A stretch of DNA of 8,667 bases from Thermoplasmata archaeon (GCA_021850505.1 JAJZLW010000082.1:1-8667), one strand, 5' to 3'; shown: positions 1 to 6,450, counted from the first letter of the stretch. The notes: generated by a model from the sequence alone, not told the origin. Made by a program: numbers and translations.

Positions 1-80
1 GATCCAGAGGATATGAAATAACAGTTTGTATGTAACGGACCTACTGTCACCATCTTCATTGCAGCCCTTTTCACTTTCAT
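1..80 (-). CDS. MBL-fold metallo-hydrolase, N-terminal fragment (runs off left edge)
   Basis: This is a partial minus-strand gene of which only the first 26 codons are inside the window. Reading from the ATG at 80, the peptide contains VTVGPLHTNCYFISSG. That matches the N-terminal beta strand of glyoxalase-II-like metallo-beta-lactamase hydrolases, where G-P-L-x-T-N-C-Y is typical and is followed by the D-P-G turn; the HxHxDH zinc motif would lie outside the window. Further in-frame ATGs at 59 and 53 are alternative starts. The start at 80 is preferred because an AT-rich box at 101-109 sits about 25 bases upstream, which suits a leaderless archaeal transcript. The substrate cannot be told from this fragment. 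It lies downstream of tRNA-Gly on the same strand but has its own likely promoter. Confidence 0.6.
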   Translation of the reverse strand, partial: MKVKRAAMKMVTVGPLHTNCYFISSG

Positions 81-100
81 CTTTAGGGTATTTTCAACGC

Positions 101-109
101 AATATTAGA
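101..109 (-). promoter_or_regulatory. Probable TATA box for the MBL-fold hydrolase gene
   Basis: On the minus strand this reads TCTAATATT, centred about 25 bases before the ATG at 80. This is the spacing expected for an archaeal TATA box of a leaderless mRNA. A second AT-rich element (CTATAAT) lies just upstream, around 110-116. Inferred from position and composition only. Confidence 0.35.
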
Positions 110-172
110 TTATAGCGGTTCCTAATAACTGCACGAAACATTGGAAACGTTAACATTATTATACAATAGAAG

Positions 173-247
173 TGCAGGTGCCGGGATTTGGACCCGGGTC
201 GAAAGCTTGGAAGGCTTCCGTGCTAGACCAGTCTACACTACACCTGC
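173..247 (-). tRNA. tRNA-Gly (anticodon TCC)
   Basis: This is a complete 75-nt cloverleaf on the minus strand. It has a 7-bp acceptor stem (GCAGGTG/CACCTGC), a D stem of 4 pairs (GTGT/GCAC, one U-G), an anticodon stem GAAGC/GCTTT, and the loop CTTCCAA with anticodon TCC for GGA/GGN glycine codons. The variable region has 4 nt, the T stem is CCGGG/CCCGG, and the discriminator is A at 173. CCA is not encoded. No intron is seen. The oddity is the T loop, which reads TCCAAAT: position 55, nearly always U (pseudouridine), is C. All stems pair, so the gene otherwise looks functional. A TATA-like stretch at 271-280 lies about 28 bases upstream of the 5' end. Confidence 0.93.
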
Positions 248-270
248 CTTGAAAGGGTTATAATTATGGG

Positions 271-280
271 CTTAATATGA
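271..280 (-). promoter_or_regulatory. Possible TATA box for tRNA-Gly
   Basis: The minus strand reads TCATATTAAG, centred about 28 bases upstream of the tRNA 5' end. A second AT-rich element (TAATTATAA, 258-266) lies closer, at about 15 bases. Which one is used cannot be told from the sequence. Confidence 0.3.
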
Positions 281-288
281 GTTTTCTC

Positions 289-963
289 TCAAGTTGGTGT
301 GTTGAATATGGTGTCGAAGGTGTTTGAATAATAACTACCATGTGAAAGAACCGATACTGTGAAATCGTAGGTCGCAGTGGATACGGTTTCATTGAAATAG
401 ACATAACTGTTGTGATAGTTTGAGGTTAATGTTATCGGGCTGCCTCCAGCGGTCGAATAAGATACAGAAACATTTTGAATTGCTCCTATGTATGAAACAT
501 AAACTCTGAACGAGAGTGGATCGTTGTTGTGTGGTATGGGGAACGCATAAAAACCATTTTTCTCGCTCAATGATGTCCAGTTTCCATGCGAATCAGAGAC
601 CTGGAGGTTGCTAATCTGTGGACCTGCGATATTGCTGATTGGCGGATTTAGGAAAATTGTCCAGAAAATTATCCATGTGAGAAAAAATACCATCACAAGC
701 AAGAACACATGGGTTCCACGCTGTGGGAGCTTAAGATGCAGAGCAGTGAAAACTTTCCTGAAATATACAAGAATTCCCAGCATTATGAGGACGCCCACGT
801 ACCATATCCCTATGATGTAAAAATATCCTGAAAGTAAACCCAGGACTGCTGCTATAAGGAATATTACTACGGTTGCTTTTGCCCTCTCCTTTTCATATTC
901 AAGAAATTCCTTCTCGTTGAATTCAGGTTCAACAAAAACTTCCTGATCTTTATCTTTTGCCAT
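289..963 (-). CDS. Three-helix membrane-anchored surface protein of unknown function
   Basis: I do not recognise a family for this 224-residue protein. It has a charged, acidic cytoplasmic-looking N-terminus (1-29) and three hydrophobic helices (about 31-50, 52-68 and 85-107). The loop between helices 2 and 3 is basic (RK, HLKLPQRGTH). A C-terminal domain of roughly 115 residues is rich in Ser, Thr, Tyr, Asn and Val with beta-strand-like alternation, which suggests an Ig-like or other beta-sandwich fold. Positive-inside topology puts this domain outside the cell. It carries three N-glycosylation sequons (N128-W-T, N164-V-S, N191-E-T), consistent with exposure in an archaeon. The ATG at 963 lies 14 bases after the tpiA stop codon, so the two genes are very probably co-transcribed. 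No clear Shine-Dalgarno is present. The link with tpiA may be only transcriptional convenience. Confidence 0.8.
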   Translation of the reverse strand: MAKDKDQEVFVEPEFNEKEFLEYEKERAKATVVIFLIAAVLGLLSGYFYIIGIWYVGVLIMLGILVYFRKVFTALHLKLPQRGTHVFLLVMVFFLTWIIFWTIFLNPPISNIAGPQISNLQVSDSHGNWTSLSEKNGFYAFPIPHNNDPLSFRVYVSYIGAIQNVSVSYSTAGGSPITLTSNYHNSYVYFNETVSTATYDFTVSVLSHGSYYSNTFDTIFNTPT

Positions 964-977
964 TTAACCAGGGTGAA

Positions 978-1640
978 TTAAAAATTGATTAATGAATTTA
1001 TTGCGTTTTTCGGATCTGTGGAAAGAACAACTCCCGAGGCCACGAGAATGCCATCTGCGCCAAGTTCAATTGAACGTTTGACATCTTCTGCCTTCTTTAT
1101 ACCGGCCCCCACAAGTAGTCGGACACCAGATTTTTTGCATATTTTACTGGCCCGTTCAATGACATCCGGTTTTGATGTGGAAACCGATATATTCCCACCG
1201 ATCAGAGAAGGCGGTTCATACGCTATAGAATTTGGAGAAAATTGTGCGATTCTGGATACCTCGTCCTCGTCTGCTGCACATACTGTTATTTCAAAATCAA
1301 CTTCCTTTGCCCGCTTAATTGTTGATTCTATGTGCGTGAGTGAGACCCTGTTTTCAGAATGATTCAACAGAGATCCCCTGATTCCGATCGAAAGAAGCGA
1401 ATCGATTGAGACCTTGCCAGTGTAAGGTCCATATGTAAATGGGTCCACATGCTGCCCGATTATTTCCTTGCCTGATGTTCTTGAAGCTGATTCAAGGTCA
1501 ATTGGATTCACGGCATATGAGATCTTCCAGCCATAATTGGTGAGATCATCTGGACATTTATTAAGAAATTCAGAATTAAGATTTCCGGTAGCGATTTCAT
1601 AAGACTTGAGGTTTACTATGAAGGATAACATATTTTTCAC
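978..1640 (-). CDS. tpiA: Triosephosphate isomerase (archaeal type)
   Basis: Interconverts dihydroxyacetone phosphate and glyceraldehyde 3-phosphate in cytoplasmic glycolysis and gluconeogenesis. At up to 220 residues it has the short length usual for archaeal enzymes, against about 250 in bacteria and eukaryotes. Numbered from the GTG at 1640, the active site is complete: N10-x-K12 on strand 1, His94 in NHSE, and Glu142 in AYEPP followed by the phosphate-gripping loop LIGG (146-149). The C-terminal phosphate site is present in LLVGAGI and GILVASGVV. The start is uncertain. GTG at 1640 gives M-K-N-M; ATG at 1631 gives MLSFIVNLKSY, which aligns better with the N-termini I recall for family members. 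A TATA-like TTTATTG at about 1668-1674 is 31 bases from GTG and 40 from ATG. It is the first gene of an operon with the membrane protein downstream and is divergent from the acyl-CoA synthetase. Confidence 0.95.
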   Translation of the reverse strand: MKNMLSFIVNLKSYEIATGNLNSEFLNKCPDDLTNYGWKISYAVNPIDLESASRTSGKEIIGQHVDPFTYGPYTGKVSIDSLLSIGIRGSLLNHSENRVSLTHIESTIKRAKEVDFEITVCAADEDEVSRIAQFSPNSIAYEPPSLIGGNISVSTSKPDVIERASKICKKSGVRLLVGAGIKKAEDVKRSIELGADGILVASGVVLSTDPKNAINSLINF

Positions 1641-1643
1641 GTG

Positions 1644-1665
1644 CCTTCAAGTGTAACATTGAAGG
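1644..1665. repeat. Perfect inverted repeat in the tpiA/acyl-CoA synthetase divergent spacer
   Basis: CCTTCAA (1644-1650) and TTGAAGG (1659-1665) are exact reverse complements separated by 8 bases. The dyad lies just upstream of the tpiA start and downstream of its likely TATA box, so it covers the expected tpiA transcription start. This is the position of a typical archaeal repressor operator. It could instead form a small hairpin in a short tpiA leader. A chance 7-bp dyad is possible in such AT-rich DNA. Confidence 0.45.
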
Positions 1666-1667
1666 AT

Positions 1668-1690
1668 CAATAAATTTTATTACTATAAAT
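1668..1690. promoter_or_regulatory. Divergent promoter region for tpiA (-) and acyl-CoA synthetase (+)
   Basis: The AT-rich block contains TTTATTG on minus (about 1668-1674), facing tpiA, and AAATTTTATTA on plus (1673-1683), centred about 27 bases before the ATG at 1705. TATAAAT at 1684-1690 is too close to 1705 for a leaderless start. The two promoters therefore overlap almost completely, so binding of TFB/TBP in one direction may exclude the other. Confidence 0.45.
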
Positions 1691-1704
1691 CATCTGACTA
1701 TCTT

Positions 1705-3414
1705 ATGGTTGAGCTTGAAAGTAGCCCTCAGACGCTTGAAGAATTGTGGAAGAAGAGCTACCCCAAAGGTAATGAAAGGAGTATAGAGATTCCTGATAAG
1801 AGTGTTTATCAATTGTTAAAGGACTCTGCAACTAAGTTCCCTGATTCAGTCGCATTAGTCTTCTTTGGAAAAAAAGTCACTTATAAGGCATTCCTCGCCA
1901 TGGTGGATGCCCTGGCATTCAATTTAAAAGAAAAACTTAGACTTTTCAAGGATGCAAAGGTGGGATTTATACTTCCAAATACGCCACAATATGCAATCTC
2001 ATTTTTTGCTGTTGCAAAGATAGGCGGTGTCGTCGTACAGACAAATCCCATATACACTGAAGCAGAAATACACGATGAATACAAGAGCACTGAGGTCTCT
2101 GCTGTCATAACACTGGATCTATACTATGAAAAAGTTGCAAATCTTGCGAAGAATGACATTTCAATTGTGGTCACAAAGGTGAAAGATTTTCTGACTCCTC
2201 TTGCCGCATTTGTATACAAGAGAAAGACAAGGAATGATCCAAAGCCGCCTGTTATTAACTACACAGGTAGAATATTCCGATTCACCGATTTGATAAAGAG
2301 TGGAAATTCGCCTGAGGAAAAGATAGATCCACAATATGATCCCGTGCTTTTCCAGTTCACAGGTGGAACCACAGGAACACCGAAAGCGGCTATGCTCTCA
2401 CACAGAAATCTTGTCGCAAACACGTCTCAGCTTAAAGCATGGCACTCAAGCCTGAATAATCCTGGCATATACATGTCAACCCTGCCGTTCTTCCATGTGT
2501 ATGGAATGATGACCTCTCTTGTCCTGCCTGTTACAACGGGTTCAAAAATGATTTTTGTTCCGGATCCCAGAGATACAGAAACGCTTCTGAAATTGATCAA
2601 CAAATACAAGCCTGACTATCTGCCAGGTGTTCCCACTCTATATAAATCATTGATAAACAGGCCTGATATAGCAAAATATAACCTTAAATCCATCAAGGTG
2701 TGCGTTTCAGGCGGAGCACCTCTGCCAGTTGAGACACAGAAGAGATTTGAGGATATAACCGGTGGTCTTCTTATAGAAGGATACGGATTGAGTGAAACTT
2801 CACCTGTTGTTACTGCCAATCCTGTCGATCGTAATGCAAGAAAGATAGGGTCTGTAGGGTTACCGCTCCCAAACACCGAGTTAAGATTGGTAAACCAGTA
2901 CTCACTTGAGACCGTTGCCCTTGGTGAAGAGGGCGAGTTGATGGTTAAGGGTCCACAGGTCATGCTTGGTTACTGGAGAAATGAAGCTGAAACCTCAGAG
3001 GTAATTATTGACGGCTGGCTCAGAACGGGAGATATTGGCAAGTTCGATTCTTCTGGTTTTCTATACCTGGTGGACAGGAAAAAAGATATGATAATCTCCA
3101 GCGGGTACAATGTATATCCCCGTGAAATAGAGGAGGTGTTCTACAAACATCCCGATGTGATTGAGGCAGCTGCCATAGGCGTTCCAGATCCCAAGAGGGG
3201 GCAGAGTGTAAAGGTCTATGTTGTAAAGAAGGAGGGTTCGCCTGTAACTGAACAGGAACTCCTGAATTTTGCTTCAAAACAGCTGGCACCTTACAAGAGA
3301 CCGAAATCCGTGGAATTCAAGAAAGATCTCCCGAGAACTCTTGTTGGCAAGGTTCTGAAAAGAGAACTTCGCACGGACAAACCTGACACCTCGAGGATCA
3401 AAAGAAACCTCTGA
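1705..3414 (+). CDS. AMP-forming long/medium-chain acyl-CoA synthetase (FadD-like)
   Basis: This 569-residue enzyme of the ANL adenylating superfamily activates a carboxylic acid, probably a fatty acid, to its acyl-adenylate and then to acyl-CoA. Every core motif is readable: the ATP P-loop T219-GGTTGTPK, the A5 motif GYGLSET (359-365), the ribose-binding Asp443 in RTGDIG, R458 in LVDRKKD, the hinge and CoA-binding stretch SSGYNVYPREIEE, and the A10 catalytic Lys549 in RTLVGKVLKREL. The N-terminal domain (about 1-455) and C-terminal swivelling domain (about 456-569) are both complete, and the length is normal. The protein has no signal peptide and is cytoplasmic. Chain length cannot be judged by eye. 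Archaeal membrane lipids are isoprenoid, so a catabolic or detoxifying role, or activation of another carboxylate, is as likely as lipid synthesis. Its ATG has no Shine-Dalgarno and fits a leaderless transcript. Confidence 0.92.
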   Translation: MVELESSPQTLEELWKKSYPKGNERSIEIPDKSVYQLLKDSATKFPDSVALVFFGKKVTYKAFLAMVDALAFNLKEKLRLFKDAKVGFILPNTPQYAISFFAVAKIGGVVVQTNPIYTEAEIHDEYKSTEVSAVITLDLYYEKVANLAKNDISIVVTKVKDFLTPLAAFVYKRKTRNDPKPPVINYTGRIFRFTDLIKSGNSPEEKIDPQYDPVLFQFTGGTTGTPKAAMLSHRNLVANTSQLKAWHSSLNNPGIYMSTLPFFHVYGMMTSLVLPVTTGSKMIFVPDPRDTETLLKLINKYKPDYLPGVPTLYKSLINRPDIAKYNLKSIKVCVSGGAPLPVETQKRFEDITGGLLIEGYGLSETSPVVTANPVDRNARKIGSVGLPLPNTELRLVNQYSLETVALGEEGELMVKGPQVMLGYWRNEAETSEVIIDGWLRTGDIGKFDSSGFLYLVDRKKDMIISSGYNVYPREIEEVFYKHPDVIEAAAIGVPDPKRGQSVKVYVVKKEGSPVTEQELLNFASKQLAPYKRPKSVEFKKDLPRTLVGKVLKRELRTDKPDTSRIKRNL

Positions 3415-3415
3415 C

Positions 3416-3421
3416 CTTTTT
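3416..3421 (+). terminator. Possible oligo-T terminator after the acyl-CoA synthetase
   Basis: A run of six T begins two bases after the stop codon. Archaeal RNA polymerase often terminates at such T tracts without a hairpin. No stem is seen before it. Confidence 0.35.
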
Positions 3422-3454
3422 TATCCTAATTATTATTCGATAACCTGCAAAGAC

Positions 3455-3472
3455 TATTGAGCAATAATTACA
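3455..3472 (+). promoter_or_regulatory. Possible promoter of the membrane iron-sulfur protein gene
   Basis: CAATAATTACA at 3462-3472 is AT-rich and centred about 23 bases before the ATG at 3490. It overlaps a small dyad, TATTG-AG-CAATA (3455-3466), which could be part of an operator or chance. Near the start codon, AGGT (3482-3485) resembles part of a Shine-Dalgarno, so a short leader is also possible. Confidence 0.3.
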
Positions 3473-3489
3473 TTCTGGTATAGGTCTGA

Positions 3490-5469
3490 ATGTTCATTCC
3501 TGTTTACTACATTCTCGTCTTGTTGATGCTGCTGATGGGTGCAGGAATGAGTTTTTCAATATATCTTGCACGTACCGCAGATAATCATGTCAGGAGGATG
3601 TTTGCCTATGTTCTGCTTGATATGATGACTGGAATGGTTTTAGGTCCGTTCATTCTGCTCGCATATCCCGGCAGGATAACTGTACCTGATACGATAGAGA
3701 TTACATTCATTACAATGGCAGTTCTACTCGCGCCTTCAATGGCATATTTCTTAAGAGCGATTATGCAGGATTCCATTGCTGGAAGCCGGAACTTTATTAT
3801 TGTATTTACTGCATTTTTCATAATATTTGATGAGATCGTAATGAGTTTGGATTTCAATCTGTTCCTATCACCAGTTAAATTCCATAATTTACTTTTTACC
3901 GATACCCTGTCTTCAGTTGCCTATTCAGTATCAACTTACTGGTTTGTAATTCCAATGGGCATAGAGATGGTACTTTCAATTTTGTATGTTCGCAGATCAC
4001 TTGGAAGTTTTTCTATCGTCATTTTCTCCGTCCAGGCGGTCTCGATGATACTGGCTCCTGCTGCTTTCAAGGCCACCTTGTGGGTGCCGGTTGCGGTATA
4101 TCTGTCGGGTGCTGTCATGACTGGATTTTTTGTTTTTCTCTTCGAGCATCTTTACCGTAAGATGTCGATACATCAGAATGCATCAAGATACCTTCTGTAT
4201 CTTCTTACGGCTTATTCAGTAATGATGGCTGGTGTCTTTCTCTGGATGGCATACCACACCTATCTGGGAATTGCAGCTGGAATGATATTTGACATGATCA
4301 TTTACATCAGGGCAGCTACCTATCCGGGATACCTGAATTCTGGTACCAAGATATTCTGGCTTGCAAAGAGGAACTGGTCTTTCCTCTTTCTTCTCATGAT
4401 CTTCGTTTCTGAATTCTTCATGGGTGCTGTATTTGACCTGGAATTTTATGGTCCTTCTAGATTTATGAGTTCTTTGAGCCTTCAAACAATATCAGGATCT
4501 TTTATTGCAATGATGGGAAAATCGCTGTTTGACTTTTTTTACTTCTTCAGCATAGTTTCTCTATCGACCTGGTTCCTTGTGATGATGGGCATAGAGATGG
4601 GTTCCCTTGTAGTGTTCAAGATCATGAAAACAAGGGAACTTGAAACCAGAATCCGCCTGGTACTGATGCTTTTTGCCTATGGTGTCTATTCGATACTGAT
4701 CCCGTCATTCCTGGTACCCGATTCATCACTGTTTCCATTCATTGGCTGGACAATGGGAATAGGATCTGGGGGCGGCCTGGCACCGTACCTGATCATTCCC
4801 ATGCTCGTCACATATCTGATTAGCGGTATCCTGTCCTATCTGTTTGGATCAAGACAATTGTGCTCAGTTTTCTGCACTGCACCCGTAATGTATCAGGGAA
4901 CTTTTTATGATTCAATGAAAAAATTCAATACGTCATCTGATTTTACAAAGAAACTCACTTATAAGGAAACCGGCAGGAATCCCATATATTCTGTTGTATC
5001 AAAGATGGTATATTTTTCTGTCATTGCTGCCGGGATCGTATCCTATCTGGATTCCACGGGATATCTAAGATTGACATTTTACGGTGTTGATCCAGAATAC
5101 ATGCTCTACCTCTTTTACTTTGGCTTTCTATGGTACGCCGTATTCATAACAATGCCCTTTTTTGGATCCTACGGCTGCATCAAAACTGGATATTGCCACT
5201 GGGGTAATTTCAACAGGTTCATCTCTAAATTCGGTTTCTTCAGGTTGAAGGTTCGGGATCCGAACCAATGCATCAACTGTAAGACGAAAGACTGCGCTAC
5301 AGCCTGTCCGGTGGGAAATCATTCTCAACCAGGAAACTTCATAGAGAAGGGTGAATATAAGGATTCAAGGTGCATTGGAATCGGGGACTGCGTCGATGCA
5401 TGCCCATACGAAAACATATTCTATTATGATGTCAGGCACTGGTTGAAGGAAAAGATTTCTAACCGGTAG
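3490..5469 (+). CDS. Polytopic membrane protein with duplicated helix bundle and C-terminal iron-sulfur domain
   Basis: A 659-residue protein with about 15 hydrophobic helices. Residues 1-225 and about 228-410 look like two diverged copies of one helix bundle. Each has an in-membrane E-x-x-M (E115/M118; E308/M311) and later an M-G-I-E-M (156-160; 366-370) preceded by S-T-(Y)-W-F. A region resembling NapH/NosR-type membrane ferredoxin partners follows, with C458-x3-C462 after a helix, two more helices (about 505-522 and 536-558), and C563-x5-C569-HWG. The tail is a ferredoxin domain: C594-x2-C597-x4-C602-x3-C606-P and C628-x5-C634-x3-C638-P. In the second motif Ile631 stands where the second Cys of a [4Fe-4S] motif would be. 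A role in moving electrons between quinone, or another membrane carrier, and cytoplasmic acceptors is inferred; substrate and partners are unknown. It overlaps the convergent neighbour by 11 bp. The C-terminal iron-sulfur assignment is firm, the function is not. Confidence 0.85.
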   Translation: MFIPVYYILVLLMLLMGAGMSFSIYLARTADNHVRRMFAYVLLDMMTGMVLGPFILLAYPGRITVPDTIEITFITMAVLLAPSMAYFLRAIMQDSIAGSRNFIIVFTAFFIIFDEIVMSLDFNLFLSPVKFHNLLFTDTLSSVAYSVSTYWFVIPMGIEMVLSILYVRRSLGSFSIVIFSVQAVSMILAPAAFKATLWVPVAVYLSGAVMTGFFVFLFEHLYRKMSIHQNASRYLLYLLTAYSVMMAGVFLWMAYHTYLGIAAGMIFDMIIYIRAATYPGYLNSGTKIFWLAKRNWSFLFLLMIFVSEFFMGAVFDLEFYGPSRFMSSLSLQTISGSFIAMMGKSLFDFFYFFSIVSLSTWFLVMMGIEMGSLVVFKIMKTRELETRIRLVLMLFAYGVYSILIPSFLVPDSSLFPFIGWTMGIGSGGGLAPYLIIPMLVTYLISGILSYLFGSRQLCSVFCTAPVMYQGTFYDSMKKFNTSSDFTKKLTYKETGRNPIYSVVSKMVYFSVIAAGIVSYLDSTGYLRLTFYGVDPEYMLYLFYFGFLWYAVFITMPFFGSYGCIKTGYCHWGNFNRFISKFGFFRLKVRDPNQCINCKTKDCATACPVGNHSQPGNFIEKGEYKDSRCIGIGDCVDACPYENIFYYDVRHWLKEKISNR

Positions 5470-6367
5470 CTGTTTTTTCATGCAGTTTCTTGGTATTGTA
5501 GTTCTGGTACATCCCCATTATTATGTTGAAATAAAGTGCCATGGCAATTATCATGGAAACCGCAAAGACGAGATATGAAAGCCCAAAGTTTGCTGGCAGA
5601 ATAACTGGACCTATGAAGCTGAGTGATGTGAGCAGAAATAGGAATACAAAATCGATCGCAATATTTCTTTCTTTACTCCTTTGTCCATCACTTTGATCAA
5701 ATATCTTCCTGTTTCTATATACCGCACGGAAAAAATAAACTATTGACACAATCATAAGCACAGAATATGCAATGAGCAATATGGAAATAAAACGTGAATT
5801 ACCGAACATTACTGGATCTGCTATTTGCATCAGGAGAATTGAGATTGCAATTTGCTTTTCAATTCCGGACCTAAGCTGCAAGAATATGAATACAACCATT
5901 TCTGTGATCATTGGCAGAAGAAAGAGTATGCTTGTTATAGATAGGCTAAAGAAGCTGAGACTATCGACAAACGAATCTTGACCCGCAGTACCGAATGCGA
6001 CCACCCGAAGTAAAACAGCCATCGAAATTTCGTTCCAGACAAGCAAAAATGACAATGTACCTGATATAGACCTTGAAATTCCGCTGAATTCTCCTCTTGC
6101 AGCAATAACCAACAGGTAAACTATTGCCACCGTCATTAGGATCATAGAAAAGTTGACTGCTAAAACAGTGTTTATAAATGAACTGGGAGCGACCAGATAA
6201 TATGTTATTCCATTAAACATGCTGGCCATCATCGCAAGAAAGAATACAGAAACTGAGAATGTCTTGAGTTTAAGATTGGATAGATCTGACCGCAGATAAT
6301 AGATGACCCAAATTAGAAATAAGGTCATAGCGACTTCAATGAAAATTACAACCGGAAGGTTTTGCAC
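5459..6367 (-). CDS. Nine-helix membrane protein, apparent paralogue of the helix bundle in the adjacent iron-sulfur protein
   Basis: A 302-residue, almost entirely membrane-embedded protein with about nine helices and a short basic C-terminus (NYNTKKLHEKTATG). No characterised family is recognised. Its first seven helices line up, nearly without gaps, with residues 1-225 of the convergent gene at 3490-5469. The TM4 motif N-E113-I-S-M116 matches D-E115-I-V-M118, and the TM5 motif P152-M-I-T-E156-M157 matches P155-M-G-I-E159-M160. A following A-x-P helix (IADPVMFGN against LAPAAF) and a final Y/H-Y-R end also agree. It has no cysteine motif, so it lacks the iron-sulfur part. The start is GTG at 6367, with TTATAATAAC (6386-6395 on plus) centred about 24 bases upstream, fitting a leaderless transcript. 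The upstream ATG at 6377 is out of frame. It may be a partner subunit of the iron-sulfur protein, though opposite orientation means separate transcription. Confidence 0.8.
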   Translation of the reverse strand: MQNLPVVIFIEVAMTLFLIWVIYYLRSDLSNLKLKTFSVSVFFLAMMASMFNGITYYLVAPSSFINTVLAVNFSMILMTVAIVYLLVIAARGEFSGISRSISGTLSFLLVWNEISMAVLLRVVAFGTAGQDSFVDSLSFFSLSITSILFLLPMITEMVVFIFLQLRSGIEKQIAISILLMQIADPVMFGNSRFISILLIAYSVLMIVSIVYFFRAVYRNRKIFDQSDGQRSKERNIAIDFVFLFLLTSLSFIGPVILPANFGLSYLVFAVSMIIAMALYFNIIMGMYQNYNTKKLHEKTATG

Positions 6368-6385
6368 AACACGGCATTTAAAAAT

Positions 6386-6395
6386 GTTATTATAA
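6386..6395 (-). promoter_or_regulatory. TATA box for the nine-helix membrane protein
   Basis: The minus strand reads TTATAATAAC, centred about 24 bases upstream of the GTG start at 6367. This is good spacing for a leaderless archaeal promoter and is the main support for the GTG start. Confidence 0.5.
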
Positions 6396-6445
6396 GTTAA
6401 TTGGAATTGTTTTTATTTCTGCCTCTAAGAGATGCATGGGGCATT

Positions 6446-6450
6446 AAAAA
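6446..6450 (-). terminator. Weak oligo-T tract downstream of the isochorismatase-like gene
   Basis: The minus strand carries five T about 19 bases after the stop codon of the gene ending at 6469, and before the promoter of the next gene on that strand. It is a candidate termination tract only; no hairpin was seen. Confidence 0.22.

Noticed and set aside
1..4. GATC at the first base, possibly a cloning junction
   Set aside because: Four bases are too common, and the reading frame of the MBL gene runs cleanly to the edge.
608..820. Plus-strand open frame of 70 codons
   Set aside because: It lies wholly inside the minus-strand membrane protein gene, has no family resemblance, and is a shadow frame.
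985..1362. Plus-strand open frame of 125 codons
   Set aside because: It is antisense to tpiA, which has a complete active site; the peptide has no recognisable domain.
2616..3289. Minus-strand open frames of 115 and 89 codons
   Set aside because: They are antisense to the conserved C-terminal half of the acyl-CoA synthetase; their composition is that of a shadow frame.
4216..4485. Minus-strand open frame of 89 codons inside the large membrane protein
   Set aside because: It is antisense to a clearly hydrophobic coding frame and shows no domain or start signal.
3955..4600. Identical 16-base DNA string ATGGGCATAGAGATGG at two places in the large membrane gene
   Set aside because: It encodes the repeated M-G-I-E-M motif and is explained by the protein-level duplication, so it is not a separate DNA repeat.
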